DNA from: Blautia sp.
Lineage (GTDB): Bacteria > Bacillota > Clostridia > Lachnospirales > Lachnospiraceae
Direction of reading: 5' to 3'
Length of the DNA: 64,000 bases
Assembly: GCA_017475035.1 (NCBI GenBank)
Contig: JAFVGK010000062.1
Coordinates: 1 to 64,000 of the forward strand
This document shows positions 17,120 through 27,300 of the stretch, piece by piece. Made by a program: the position numbers and the translations under genes. The notes under the pieces are model-generated. The model was not told where the DNA came from and searched no databases. It saw nothing but the letters and a program-made list of their open reading frames with translations. Every line of letters begins with the position of its first letter. The first letter of the stretch is position 1.

Positions 17120-18475
17120 ATGCCCAGAGAAGAAAATAAGATGGGAGTCCTTCCCGTCAAAAAACTGATTATCTCAATGTCATTGCCTATGATGATATCC
17201 ATGCTGGTGCAGGCTTTGTATAACGTGGTTGACAGTATCTACGTCGCCCGTTTAAGTGAAGCCGCGCTGACATCCGTCACGATGGCGTTTCCATTACAGA
17301 ACCTGATGATTGCCCTGGGATCCGGCACAGGCGTCGGCATCAACGCCTTGCTTTCCAGATCCCTGGGAGAAAAAAGATTTGAACGGTCAGATGCTGCCGC
17401 AAATAATGGGCTGTTCCTCACCGTAATCAATTATCTGATCTTCCTTCTGACGGGTCTGTTTGCTTCCAAGGCTTTTATCCGTACACAGACAGTCAGCCCC
17501 GAGCTGATTTCCTACGGAACCACATACCTGCGGATTGTCTGCTGCATGAGCTTCGGCCTGTTTTTCCAGATGACCTTTGAACGCCTTCTGCAGTCCACGG
17601 GACGGACTTTATACAGTATGATCTCTCAGACGGTGGGAGCTGTCATAAATATTATTCTCGATCCGATCATGATCTTCGGTCTGTTAGGCTGCCCGAAATT
17701 CGGCGTCGCCGGAGCAGCCTACGCCACCGTTATCGGCCAGTGCTGCGCCGCCCTGATCGGGCTGTCATTCAATCTGAAGAAAAATACGGACATCCGTTTT
17801 TCCGTAAACAGTATCCTGAAACCACAGGCAGATATCATAAAGGAAATCTATTTTGTAGGCGTGCCGTCCATCCTGATGATGTCCATCGGTTCTCTTATGA
17901 CGTATATGATGAACCTGATTCTGAAAACCTTTTCAGAGACGGCAATTGCGGTATTCGGAGTATATTTCAAGCTCCAGAGCTTTTTCTTTATGCCGGTTTT
18001 CGGCCTGAACAACGGCCTTATCCCGGTGCTTGCCTACAATTACGGGGCAAGGAGGAAAGACAGAATCCGGGAAGCCCTGCGCTTTGCGATTATTCTGGCG
18101 ATGTCCATCATGGCTGTCGGAACCCTTGTGTTCGAACTGTTCCCGGCTGCATTGTTAAGAATGTTTGATGCTTCCGAAGATATGATTCTGATCGGCGTTC
18201 CCGCTCTTCGGATTATCTGTACCTCCTTTACGGTCGCCGGCGCATGTATCGCCATGGGATCCATCTTCCAGGCGTTTTCCCAGAGCTTCTATTCCCTGAT
18301 TATTTCAGTCGGAAGACAGCTGCTCGTCCTCATTCCGGTGGCCTTCCTCCTTTCCAGACTGGGAAATGTAAAACTGGTGTGGCTGGCCTTCCCCATCGCA
18401 GAAGTGGTATCCTTTGTGCTGTCTCTCTATTTCTTCCGTAAGCTATATCGGAATACGGTAGAAAAAATGGCCTGA
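17120..18475 (+). CDS. MATE family efflux transporter
   Basis: The 451-residue polytopic inner-membrane protein has about 12 helices. The N-terminal GVLPVKKLIISMSLPMMISM and LVQALYNVVDSIYVARLSE segments and the repeated half around residue 230 are typical of MATE exporters, which expel drugs or cationic metabolites using Na+ or H+ gradients. The substrate is unknown. The ATG follows GGAGGT at 17110. It separates tmcAL from pta and is in the same direction. Confidence 0.93.
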   Translation: MPREENKMGVLPVKKLIISMSLPMMISMLVQALYNVVDSIYVARLSEAALTSVTMAFPLQNLMIALGSGTGVGINALLSRSLGEKRFERSDAAANNGLFLTVINYLIFLLTGLFASKAFIRTQTVSPELISYGTTYLRIVCCMSFGLFFQMTFERLLQSTGRTLYSMISQTVGAVINIILDPIMIFGLLGCPKFGVAGAAYATVIGQCCAALIGLSFNLKKNTDIRFSVNSILKPQADIIKEIYFVGVPSILMMSIGSLMTYMMNLILKTFSETAIAVFGVYFKLQSFFFMPVFGLNNGLIPVLAYNYGARRKDRIREALRFAIILAMSIMAVGTLVFELFPAALLRMFDASEDMILIGVPALRIICTSFTVAGACIAMGSIFQAFSQSFYSLIISVGRQLLVLIPVAFLLSRLGNVKLVWLAFPIAEVVSFVLSLYFFRKLYRNTVEKMA

Positions 18476-18535
18476 CTCTTGCACTCATCCTTCGTCCGGC
18501 AGAGCAGCTTAAGGAGGCTCAGACGATACCTTATA

Positions 18536-18631
18536 TCCGGAACCGTAAACGTTGATCGGTCAACTCAACGTTTAACGAGGAACGCGCTTCCCTTCCGATC
18601 CGTAACGCCAGTTCATTGTGTTTACAGGTAT
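18536..18631. repeat. R4 dispersed repeat, copy 1
   Basis: A ~95-bp sequence including GGTCAACTCAACGTTTAACG, GCTTCCCTTCCGATCCG and CAGTTCATTGTGTTTACAGG. A near copy is at 43434-43531 in the same orientation. It lies between the MATE gene and the pta promoter. Confidence 0.75.
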
Positions 18632-18671
18632 ACGTCGACCGTATTCCCCTGCCCAACATGAAAGGAAATGC

Positions 18672-18700
18672 TTGAAATACACGAATCTCCTTGTTATAAT
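18672..18700 (+). promoter_or_regulatory. Sigma-A promoter of pta
   Basis: TTGAAA (18672-18677), a 17-bp spacer and TATAAT (18695-18700). It would start transcription near 18707, leaving a ~183-nt leader before pta. Confidence 0.85.
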
Positions 18701-18706
18701 AAACTT

Positions 18707-19894
<1,188 letters not shown>

Positions 19895-20043
19895 AGCCAT
19901 CGTAAATCCGCATGTATATGCGGAGAAGTTATAGCGGATTTGATCGTATATGGTATAGAAGTTATATAGTTATAGTAGATGTTAAGTATATACGATACAG
20001 AAACTATAGTAAATTAATATGTAAACGATAAGACAATAATAAA

Positions 20044-20079
20044 GCCATGAAAAAATGAGATTCCTCATTTTTTCATGGC
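20044..20079 (+). terminator. Strong hairpin between pta and ackA
   Basis: GCCATGAAAAAATGAG (20044-20059) pairs perfectly with CTCATTTTTTCATGGC (20064-20079) around an ATTC loop. The U-rich part is inside the 3' arm rather than after it, so it could be a weak terminator or an mRNA stabiliser or processing site. Confidence 0.5.
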
Positions 20080-20110
20080 AATTATAACAGTGCAATAGGA
20101 GATATATATT

Positions 20111-21301
20111 ATGAATGTATTAGTTATCAACTGCGGCAGCTCTTCCCTGAAATATCAGCTGATCAACTCTGATACCGAGGAAGTCCTTGCAAAAGGTCTT
20201 TGCGAGAGGATCGGCATCGACGGAAGGCTCGTTTATCAGAAGGCAGGCCTGGATAAAGAGACCACCGAGGCTCCGATGCCCACACATAAAGAAGCCATCC
20301 AGCTCGTTCTCGATGCTCTGACAAACCCGGCTACAGGCGCGATCAAGAGCCTTGCCGAGGTAGAAGCAGTCGGACACCGTGTCGTCCATGGCGGAGAGAA
20401 ATTCACCCAGTCCGTCATCATCAACGACGAGGTCATCCAGGCGATTGAAGAATGCAACGACCTTGCTCCTCTTCACAACCCGGCCAATCTCATCGGTATC
20501 CGTGTCTGCATGGAGCTGATGCCATCCGTTAAACAGGTTGCCGTTTTTGATACCGCTTTCCATCAGACAATGCCTGCAAAGGCTTATCTCTATGGCCTTC
20601 CGATTGATTATTATAAGAACTACAAGGTTCGCCGCTACGGCTTCCATGGCACATCCCATCGCTTCGTATCCTCTCACGCAGTAGAATTCCTTGGCCTGAA
20701 TCCGGCTGACAGCAAAGTGATCGTCTGCCATCTTGGCAACGGCTCCTCCATCAGCGCGGTAGTCGGCGGCAAATGCGTAGATACGACCATGGGTCTTACC
20801 CCACTCGAAGGCGTCGTTATGGGAACCCGCTCCGGAAATATTGATCCGGCGATCATCGAATATGTCGCGAAAAAGGAAAACCTTGATATTCCCGGCATCA
20901 TGAACGTCCTGAACAAGAAATCCGGCCTTCAGGGCATGTCCGGCGTATCCAGCGACATGCGTGACCTGGAAGCGGCAGCAGACGGCGGCAACGAAGACGC
21001 GAAAAACGCCATCGAAGTTCTCTGCTACGGCATTGCCAAATTTGTCGGCGGTTATGCTGCGGCAATGAACGGTGTAGACGCAATCATTTTCACAGCCGGT
21101 ATCGGAGAGAATGACGGTCATGTCCGCAAAAAAGTCTGCTCCTACCTTGGCTATCTCGGCATCGAGATCGACGATGCAGCAAACGCAAAACGCGGAGAAG
21201 ACATGGTCATCTCAACTCCCGACTCCAAAGTTAAAGTAGCAGTTCTTCCGACCAACGAAGAACTCGCAATCTGCCGCGATACTGTCGCGCTTGTAAAATA
21301 A
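20111..21301 (+). CDS. ackA: Acetate kinase
   Basis: Makes ATP and acetate from acetyl-phosphate. The 396 residues start with the signature MNVLVINCGSSSLKYQLINS and carry the second signature around RRYGFHGTSHRFVS, the phosphate-binding VCHLGNGSSISAV, and IIFTAGIGEND near the C-terminus. Length and motifs are normal. AGGAG lies ten bases before the ATG. It follows pta and is followed by the second nested hairpin element. Confidence 0.97.
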   Translation: MNVLVINCGSSSLKYQLINSDTEEVLAKGLCERIGIDGRLVYQKAGLDKETTEAPMPTHKEAIQLVLDALTNPATGAIKSLAEVEAVGHRVVHGGEKFTQSVIINDEVIQAIEECNDLAPLHNPANLIGIRVCMELMPSVKQVAVFDTAFHQTMPAKAYLYGLPIDYYKNYKVRRYGFHGTSHRFVSSHAVEFLGLNPADSKVIVCHLGNGSSISAVVGGKCVDTTMGLTPLEGVVMGTRSGNIDPAIIEYVAKKENLDIPGIMNVLNKKSGLQGMSGVSSDMRDLEAAADGGNEDAKNAIEVLCYGIAKFVGGYAAAMNGVDAIIFTAGIGENDGHVRKKVCSYLGYLGIEIDDAANAKRGEDMVISTPDSKVKVAVLPTNEELAICRDTVALVK

Positions 21302-21326
21302 ACCTCCATGCCCGGAAAACCTGGAG

Positions 21327-21359
21327 CCATGATTGAAAGCGAGGGCATGGGCATATCCC
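21327..21359 (-). repeat. 33-bp repeat, inverted copy of 5435-5467
   Basis: On the minus strand it reads like 5435-5467. It includes GGGCATGG (21343-21350), which can pair with CCATGCCC at 21306-21313 just after the ackA stop. Confidence 0.6.
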
Positions 21360-21470
21360 AAAACAGCCATACCTATCGTGGGGCAGGCCAACTTTCAAAA
21401 TAATCAGAGCGATCTATGATTCCTGTCAGTTATCACAAAACAGCTCGGCTCATAACCCTTCAGACGGCGG

Positions 21471-21648
21471 ACGGATCCATGTCACAATGAGCGGCGCATC
21501 AGAAAAATAATTGACGAGACTGAAACCGATGGGAGACTAAAGGTCTGAGGTGGCTCCGGTTCATCCGGAGACGCCTCAGACCTTTAGTCTCCCACGGGAG
21601 ATGGCTTGGCTGTTATTTTTCGGCAGAGCGAATGTGACATGGATCCGT
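21471..21648. repeat. Nested-hairpin element H, copy 2
   Basis: Outer stem ACGGATCCATGTCAC (21471-21485) pairs perfectly with 21634-21648. Middle stem GAAAAATAA (21502-21510) pairs with TTATTTTTC (21613-21621). The inner 20-bp stem 21531-21550 pairs perfectly with 21574-21593, around CTCCGG/CCGGAG. It aligns gap-free with 5621-5798; the inner part is nearly identical while the outer stem differs by compensating changes. It lies between the ackA stop and the yceD promoter. Confidence 0.78.
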
Positions 21649-21790
21649 AAGCCGGCGCAAGCCTTCAAGCCGAGCGTCAAGAAAACCATAAAACCTCTCG
21701 AAGCCAAGCGTCAAGAAGCGACAGAACTTCTCGAAGCCGAGCTCCGGATAATCATTTGAAACACAGAATCAGTTTGTCAAGAAAAAATGG

Positions 21791-21819
21791 TTGACAAACG
21801 ATTCCCCCCTATGTATAAT
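21791..21819 (+). promoter_or_regulatory. Consensus promoter of the yceD-rpmF-plsX-rnc-smc run
   Basis: TTGACA (21791-21796), a 17-bp spacer and TATAAT (21814-21819), a perfect sigma-A match. The start point would be close to 21826, about 28 nt before yceD. Confidence 0.92.
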
Positions 21820-21853
21820 TGACCGAGTGTGACAAAGGAACAAAGGAGTTATC

Positions 21854-22381
21854 ATGCAGATCAGTTTGCTGGAAACCGCAACAACAGACGGACGGACAGA
21901 CCAGATCAACGTACCCTTCGAGATGGACGCCATAGCCCATGGCGGGAACACATACCCCGTTCTGGGGCAGCCCATGATAAAGGTACGCCTTGAAAACGTC
22001 GGAAAAAAAGTCATCGACATATACGCCGATACCGAGGTAAAGGTCAGCATACCCTGTGACCGGTGCCTGACCCCGACACAGGTGATCATCCCCGTACACG
22101 CCTTCCAGAGACTCGACACCAGGCAGGACGCCGCGGAACGGATCGCAGATCTGGATGAATGCGCCTTTGTCACTGGAATGGATCTCGATCCGGACCTCTT
22201 CGTCTACTTCGAACTGCTGATGAACTGGCCGGATAAAATCCTGTGCAGACAAGACTGCCTGGGATTATGCAGCCGATGTGGGAAGAATCTCAATGAAGGC
22301 TCCTGCGATTGCGCGGACGAGCCAAAAGACCCGCGCATGGCAGCCATCAGTGACATATTCAAAAAATATAAGGAGGTGTAA
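21854..22381 (+). CDS. YceD family (DUF177) protein
   Basis: The 175-residue DUF177/YceD protein is almost always encoded just before rpmF, as here (4 bp apart). It has been linked to 23S rRNA or large-subunit biogenesis in other organisms. The C-terminal half has a cysteine group, CRQDCLGLCSRCGKNL then CDCADEPKDPR, characteristic of the family. AAAGGAG precedes the ATG by six bases. It is the first gene after a perfect promoter. Confidence 0.93.
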   Translation: MQISLLETATTDGRTDQINVPFEMDAIAHGGNTYPVLGQPMIKVRLENVGKKVIDIYADTEVKVSIPCDRCLTPTQVIIPVHAFQRLDTRQDAAERIADLDECAFVTGMDLDPDLFVYFELLMNWPDKILCRQDCLGLCSRCGKNLNEGSCDCADEPKDPRMAAISDIFKKYKEV

Positions 22382-22385
22382 ACTT

Positions 22386-22571
22386 ATGTCTATCTGCCCG
22401 AAAAATAAAACCAGCAAAGCAAGACGCGACAAGAGAAGAGCACAGTGGAAAATGACCGCTCCGAATCTTGTAAAGTGCAGCAAGTGCGGCACGCTGATGA
22501 TGCCCCACAGAGTATGCAAGGCATGCGGCAGCTACAACAAAAAAGAGATCATCAAGATCGAAGAAGCATGA
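22386..22571 (+). CDS. rpmF: Ribosomal protein bL32
   Basis: The 61-residue large-subunit protein begins MSICPKNKTSKARRDKRRAQ. It has the zinc-ribbon cysteines CSKCG and CKACG, so this is the zinc-binding (C+) form. AAGGAGGTG overlaps the end of yceD, consistent with coupled translation. A terminator-like hairpin follows before plsX. Confidence 0.96.
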   Translation: MSICPKNKTSKARRDKRRAQWKMTAPNLVKCSKCGTLMMPHRVCKACGSYNKKEIIKIEEA

Positions 22572-22581
22572 TGAGATAAAG

Positions 22582-22612
22582 GCAGGGGTTCAGTAGAATC
22601 ACCTGCTTTTTT
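22582..22612 (+). terminator. Attenuator-like terminator between rpmF and plsX
   Basis: GCAGGGGTT (22582-22590) pairs with AATC-CCTGC (22597-22606, one bulged A) and is followed by TTTTTT. It would reduce read-through into plsX and favour the ribosomal protein gene. Confidence 0.7.
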
Positions 22613-22629
22613 CGTAGGAGGAAATGACA

Positions 22630-23643
22630 TTGGCAGAGATGATTAAAGTTGTAGTAGATGCGATGGGCGGGGATCATGCGCCGGCAGAACCGGTCAAAGG
22701 AGCCTGCGCTGCCTTAAAAGAAAGAAATGATGTATCCCTCATTCTTACAGGAGATCAGGAAAAGATAGAAGCAGAGCTCGCAAAATATCCTGATGTTCCC
22801 AGAGACAGAATCCGGATTGTGCACACGACAGAAGTGATTGAGACCGCAGAGCCTCCTGTAAACGCTATTCGCAAGAAAAAGAATTCCTCCATTGTCGTAG
22901 GCCTGAACCTGGTGAAAAACGGCGAGGCAGACGCAATCGTCTCTTCAGGAAGCACCGGCGCCCTGCTGGTAGGCGGAACGGTATTAATCGGCAGGATCAA
23001 AGGCGTGGAACGGGCGCCGATCGCCGTGCTGATACCGACAGTCAAAGGAGTATCCCTTCTGATAGACGGCGGGGCAAACGTGGATGCAAGACCATCCCAC
23101 CTGGTACAGTTCGCGCAGATGGGTTCCATATATATGGAAAATATCCTGGGCATTAAGTCCCCGAAGGTAGGCATCGTCAACAACGGAGCGGAAGAAGACA
23201 AAGGAAACGCCCTTGTAAAGGAAACCTTCCCTCTTCTCAAAGAAACAGAAGGAATCAATTTTACAGGAAGCGTGGAAGCCAGGGAAATCCCCTTTGGTGA
23301 GACAGACGTGATCGTCTGTGACGCTTTTGTGGGAAATGCGATTCTGAAATTATACGAAGGTACGGCAGCAGCCCTTCTTTCCATTGTAAAGAAAAGCATG
23401 ATGAGCTCCCTTCGCAGCAAAATCGGAGCATTACTGGTAAAGCCTGCGCTGAAAAGCGCTTTAAAGGACTTTGACGCATCCCAATACGGCGGAGCGCCTT
23501 TGCTGGGAATCAAAGGACTGGTCGTAAAAACACACGGAAGCGCCAAAGCGATCGAATTCCAGCACGCAATCGGACAATGCGCAGATTTTACCGCATCAAA
23601 AATTCAGGAAAAGATTGCAGAGAGGCTAGTGGTATCAGAATGA
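22630..23643 (+). CDS. plsX: Phosphate acyltransferase PlsX
   Basis: Makes acyl-phosphate from acyl-ACP, the first step of phospholipid synthesis with PlsY. The 337-residue product shows VVVDAMGGDHAPAEPVKGA and SSGSTGALLVGGTVLIGRIK. The start is a choice: TTG at 22630 lies eight bases after AGGAGG. The ATG at 22624 is only two bases from it, and the ATG at 22639 is 17 away. The gene ends overlapping rnc (ATGA). The acyl carrier protein gene usually found between plsX and rnc is absent. Confidence 0.93.
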   Translation: MAEMIKVVVDAMGGDHAPAEPVKGACAALKERNDVSLILTGDQEKIEAELAKYPDVPRDRIRIVHTTEVIETAEPPVNAIRKKKNSSIVVGLNLVKNGEADAIVSSGSTGALLVGGTVLIGRIKGVERAPIAVLIPTVKGVSLLIDGGANVDARPSHLVQFAQMGSIYMENILGIKSPKVGIVNNGAEEDKGNALVKETFPLLKETEGINFTGSVEAREIPFGETDVIVCDAFVGNAILKLYEGTAAALLSIVKKSMMSSLRSKIGALLVKPALKSALKDFDASQYGGAPLLGIKGLVVKTHGSAKAIEFQHAIGQCADFTASKIQEKIAERLVVSE

Positions 23644-24332
23644 AGGTAGATATGAAAAAGCTGATGGGGCTGGAACGCAAAATCGGTTATCGCTTTAAAG
23701 ACCGAAATCTGCTGATCCGGGCCATGGCACACAGTTCATTTGCCAATGAATCGCGGCTTGGACATCTGGGGAGCAACGAGAGACTGGAATTTCTCGGCGA
23801 CGCTGTGCTGGAGGTCGTGAGCAGTGAATTTTTGTATCAGCATTTTCCGAACCTTCCCGAAGGAGAATTGACCAAGAAACGGGCAAGCCTTGTATGCGAG
23901 CCTGCCCTTGCTATGCAGGCAAGGGCTTTTGGCCTTCCTTCCTATCTGCTTTTAGGGAAGGGCGAAGAGATGACCGGCGGCAGAGACCGGGATTCCATCA
24001 TCTCTGACGCGGCGGAAGCACTGCTTGGCGCGATTTATCTGGACGGTGGTTTTGCTAATGCAAAGGAGTTTGTCTTAAAGTTTTTATTAAACGACATTGA
24101 GCATGCGCGGCTCTTTTATGATAGCAAGACCATCCTGCAGGAATTTATACAGGATCGGGGGCAATCCGTAGAATACGAGCTGATCAGCGAAGAAGGCCCG
24201 GATCACGACAAGAATTTTGTAGTCGAAGTAAGCGTAGACGGCAGACTGTTGGGAAAGGGCAACGGACATACAAAAAAATCAGCCGAACAGGCTGCAGCGT
24301 ATGAAGCGCTTCGATTGCTGAAAGAAGAATGA
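23640..24332 (+). CDS. rnc: Ribonuclease III
   Basis: Cuts double-stranded RNA in rRNA and mRNA processing. The 230 residues include the signature NERLEFLGDAVLEVV, the second acidic site in SDAAEALLGAIYLDGG, and a C-terminal dsRNA-binding domain ending KKSAEQAAAYEALRLL. The ATG at 23640 overlaps the plsX TGA. A second ATG at 23652 with GAAGGT just upstream is a plausible alternative that would drop four residues. Confidence 0.96.
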   Translation: MKVDMKKLMGLERKIGYRFKDRNLLIRAMAHSSFANESRLGHLGSNERLEFLGDAVLEVVSSEFLYQHFPNLPEGELTKKRASLVCEPALAMQARAFGLPSYLLLGKGEEMTGGRDRDSIISDAAEALLGAIYLDGGFANAKEFVLKFLLNDIEHARLFYDSKTILQEFIQDRGQSVEYELISEEGPDHDKNFVVEVSVDGRLLGKGNGHTKKSAEQAAAYEALRLLKEE

Positions 24333-24344
24333 TAAAAGAAAATT

Positions 24345-27300
24345 ATGTATTTGAAAAGTATTGAAGTGCAAGGATTCAAATCCTTCGCGCAGAAAATCCT
24401 GTTTGAATTTCATCCGGGGATCACTGGCATCGTAGGACCGAACGGAAGCGGCAAGAGCAACGTAGCCGACGCAGTCCGCTGGGTTCTGGGAGAGCAGAGC
24501 GCGAAGCAGCTGCGCGGCGGGAATATGCAGGATGTCATTTTTTCCGGTACACAGGCGAGAAAGCCGCTGAGCTTTGCCCAGGTAGCCATTACACTGGATA
24601 ATGCAGACCATAAGCTTCCGGTTGATTATGAAGAGGTTACTGTCGCCCGAAGGCTGTATCGTTCCGGGGAAAGCGAATACCTCTTAAACGGGGTTTCCTG
24701 CAGGCTCCGGGATATCAACGAGCTGTTTTATGATACAGGCATCGGAAAAGAAGGGTACTCCATTATCGGTCAGGGCCAGATTGACCGGATTCTGAGCAGC
24801 AAACCGGAAGAGCGCAGAGAACTGTTTGACGAGGCGGCAGGTATCGTAAAGTTTAAACGCCGTAAGGCCGCGACACTGAAGAAACTGTCGGACGAGGAAG
24901 CAAATCTGGTTCGCGTAAGCGACATTTTAAGCGAGCTGGAGCGGCAGGTCAGACCATTGGAACGGCAGGCAGAAGCAGCCAAAAAATATCTTGCGTACAG
25001 AGACCGGCAGCGCCTTCTGGATGTGAATATTTTTCTTCATGAGAGTGAAAAGCTTCGCCTTGACCTGGAGAGCCTCCGGACAAAGCTTTCGGATGCGTCT
25101 GCGCAGCTGGCTGAAGCAAACGGCCAATATGAGGAGACCAAGCGGGCATATGAAGAGATTCAGGCCAGGCTGGAGGAACTGGATACGCAGTTGTCCGATG
25201 TAAGGGCGAGGACGCAGGAGTGTTCACAGAGGCGGCAGCAGCTGGAAGGCCAGATAGGCGTGTGCAGGGAACAGATTGCCGCGGGAGTAAAAAACTCCGC
25301 TCTTTATAAAGAAAAGCTCATATCCCTGGCACAGGAAATTCAGGAACACAAAGATCAGATCCGGACACTGACACAGCAGAAAAGTACCCTGATAAAAGAA
25401 GCAGAAAGCCTTGCGGCAAAATTGTCCGGCAAGGAAGAGGAACTGGCTCACCTGAATGAAGAGATCACAGCCTGTGAAGAAGAGATTTCCAGGGGAAAAG
25501 CAGAGCTGATTGAAATTATAAACGCACGGTCCACCACGAAAGGAAACGCGGAACGTTTCACTGTTCTTGCGGAGCAGATCAGTATCCGCAAAGCGGAAGT
25601 CAGCCAGAGGCTTTTGCATATCAAAACAGAGGAACAAAGTCTTTGTCAGCAGACCGAAGAGGTGGAAAAAGAACTCGCAGGTTTAGGTGAAAAACTGGAC
25701 AGGCTTTCGAAGGAAAAGTCCGCGACAGACAGCGAGGAACAGGAACTCTCAGGGCGTATTCACAGACAAAACGACGAGATGCAGCTGCTTCAGGCATCCT
25801 TTCACCGTGAAAATTCCCGCCTGGATTCGATGAAGAATATAGCCGAACGCTATGACGGATACGGGCAGAGCATACGCAGGGTGATGGAACAGAAGGAAAA
25901 GGTCACCGGCCTGCGGGGAGTCGTCGCGGATCTGATTCAGACAGACAGGAAGTTTGAACAGGCCATAGAGACAGCCCTCGGGGGCAGTATCCAGAATATT
26001 GTTACGGATACCGAGCAGACGGCAAAAGAGATGATCGGGTTCCTGAAAAAGAACAGGTACGGCCGGGCTACTTTTCTGCCATTGGATGCCGTCAATGGAA
26101 GAGGCGCATTCTCACCTGCCGAAGCTCTTGCGGAAACCGGTGTGATCGGCGTGGCGGACACGCTCATTTCCACCGCGGAAGAATTCCGGGGACTGGCATC
26201 CTATCTGCTGGGAAGCGTGCTGGTCGTAGATACGATTGATCACGCGATTGCCCTGGCAGGTAAATATCGCCACCGTCTCCGGCTGGTTACCCTGGATGGA
26301 GAGTCTCTCAGCCCCGGCGGTTCCATGACGGGCGGCGCTTTTAAAAACAGCAGCAATCTCCTCGGCCGAAGACGTGAGATCGAGGAGCTGGAAAAAAAGG
26401 TGGAAAAGCTTCGCTCGGATGGAGAACATCTGGCCGGGCAGATCGGGAAGCTCCGGGAAAAGAGGAATGAAAAAAGAGTTGCCTCCGCGGAGCTTTCCAG
26501 GAAAATACAGAGTCTCCTGGTGGATCAGAATACCGCGCAGATCCGGCATGAATCGTTGAAAGAGAAAGCGGGAGAGCTTGCCGCTGAGCTATCCTCCGTG
26601 AAAGCAGCCCAGGAAGAAATCCGCGCGGATCAGGCCGGACTCGACAAAGAAAAAAGCCGGATCGATCAGGAACTGGTTACTTCCAGTCAAGACGAAGAGG
26701 AGTGCAGCACCTTCGTCCGGGAGCAGGAGGAAGAGCTGAGCAGACTGCGTCAGGACCAGGCAGAGCTTATGGAAGAGCTGGGAAGCCTGCGGCTGTCCGA
26801 ACAGACGGTTCATCAGCAGGAGGGCTTTGTCCGGGAAAATCTGACACGAATTACACAGGAACTGGAAGCGGGAGAAAAAGAGCACCAGGAGACCGAAAAG
26901 AACCTGGAGCAGGGCATGGCTTCCGGAAAAGAAAAACAAAGTGAAATCGAACAGCTTATGCAGGAGATTGCAAAGCTCGGAGCAGAAGAGCAGGCAGGGG
27001 AAGCGGAAATCCGCGAAAAAGAAGCGGAGCGAACCAGACTGAATGGTGAACATAAGACGTTTTTTACCAGACGGGATGAACTGTCAGGACAGATCAATCT
27101 TCTGGACAAGGAGTGCCTCCGTCTGAAGAGCCAGGCGGACCGCCTTGAGGAAAACCGGGACGCTCAGATAGCCTACCTTTGGGATGAATATCAGCTCAGC
27201 CCTCATCACGCAGCGGATCAGCGTTTTTCCGAAGGAGAGGAAATGTCTCTCCGGGAAATGAAAAAAGAATTGTCCGGGATCAGGGAAAAGATCAAAAACC

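Noticed and set aside
18481-18661. 60-residue open frame after the MATE gene
   Set aside because: It covers the R4 repeat, has no ribosome site and no family match.
21550-21759. Open frame with a twin at 5661-5864 (similar peptides)
   Set aside because: The similarity comes from the nested-hairpin element; the frame crosses the palindromes, has no ribosome site and codon use is not gene-like.
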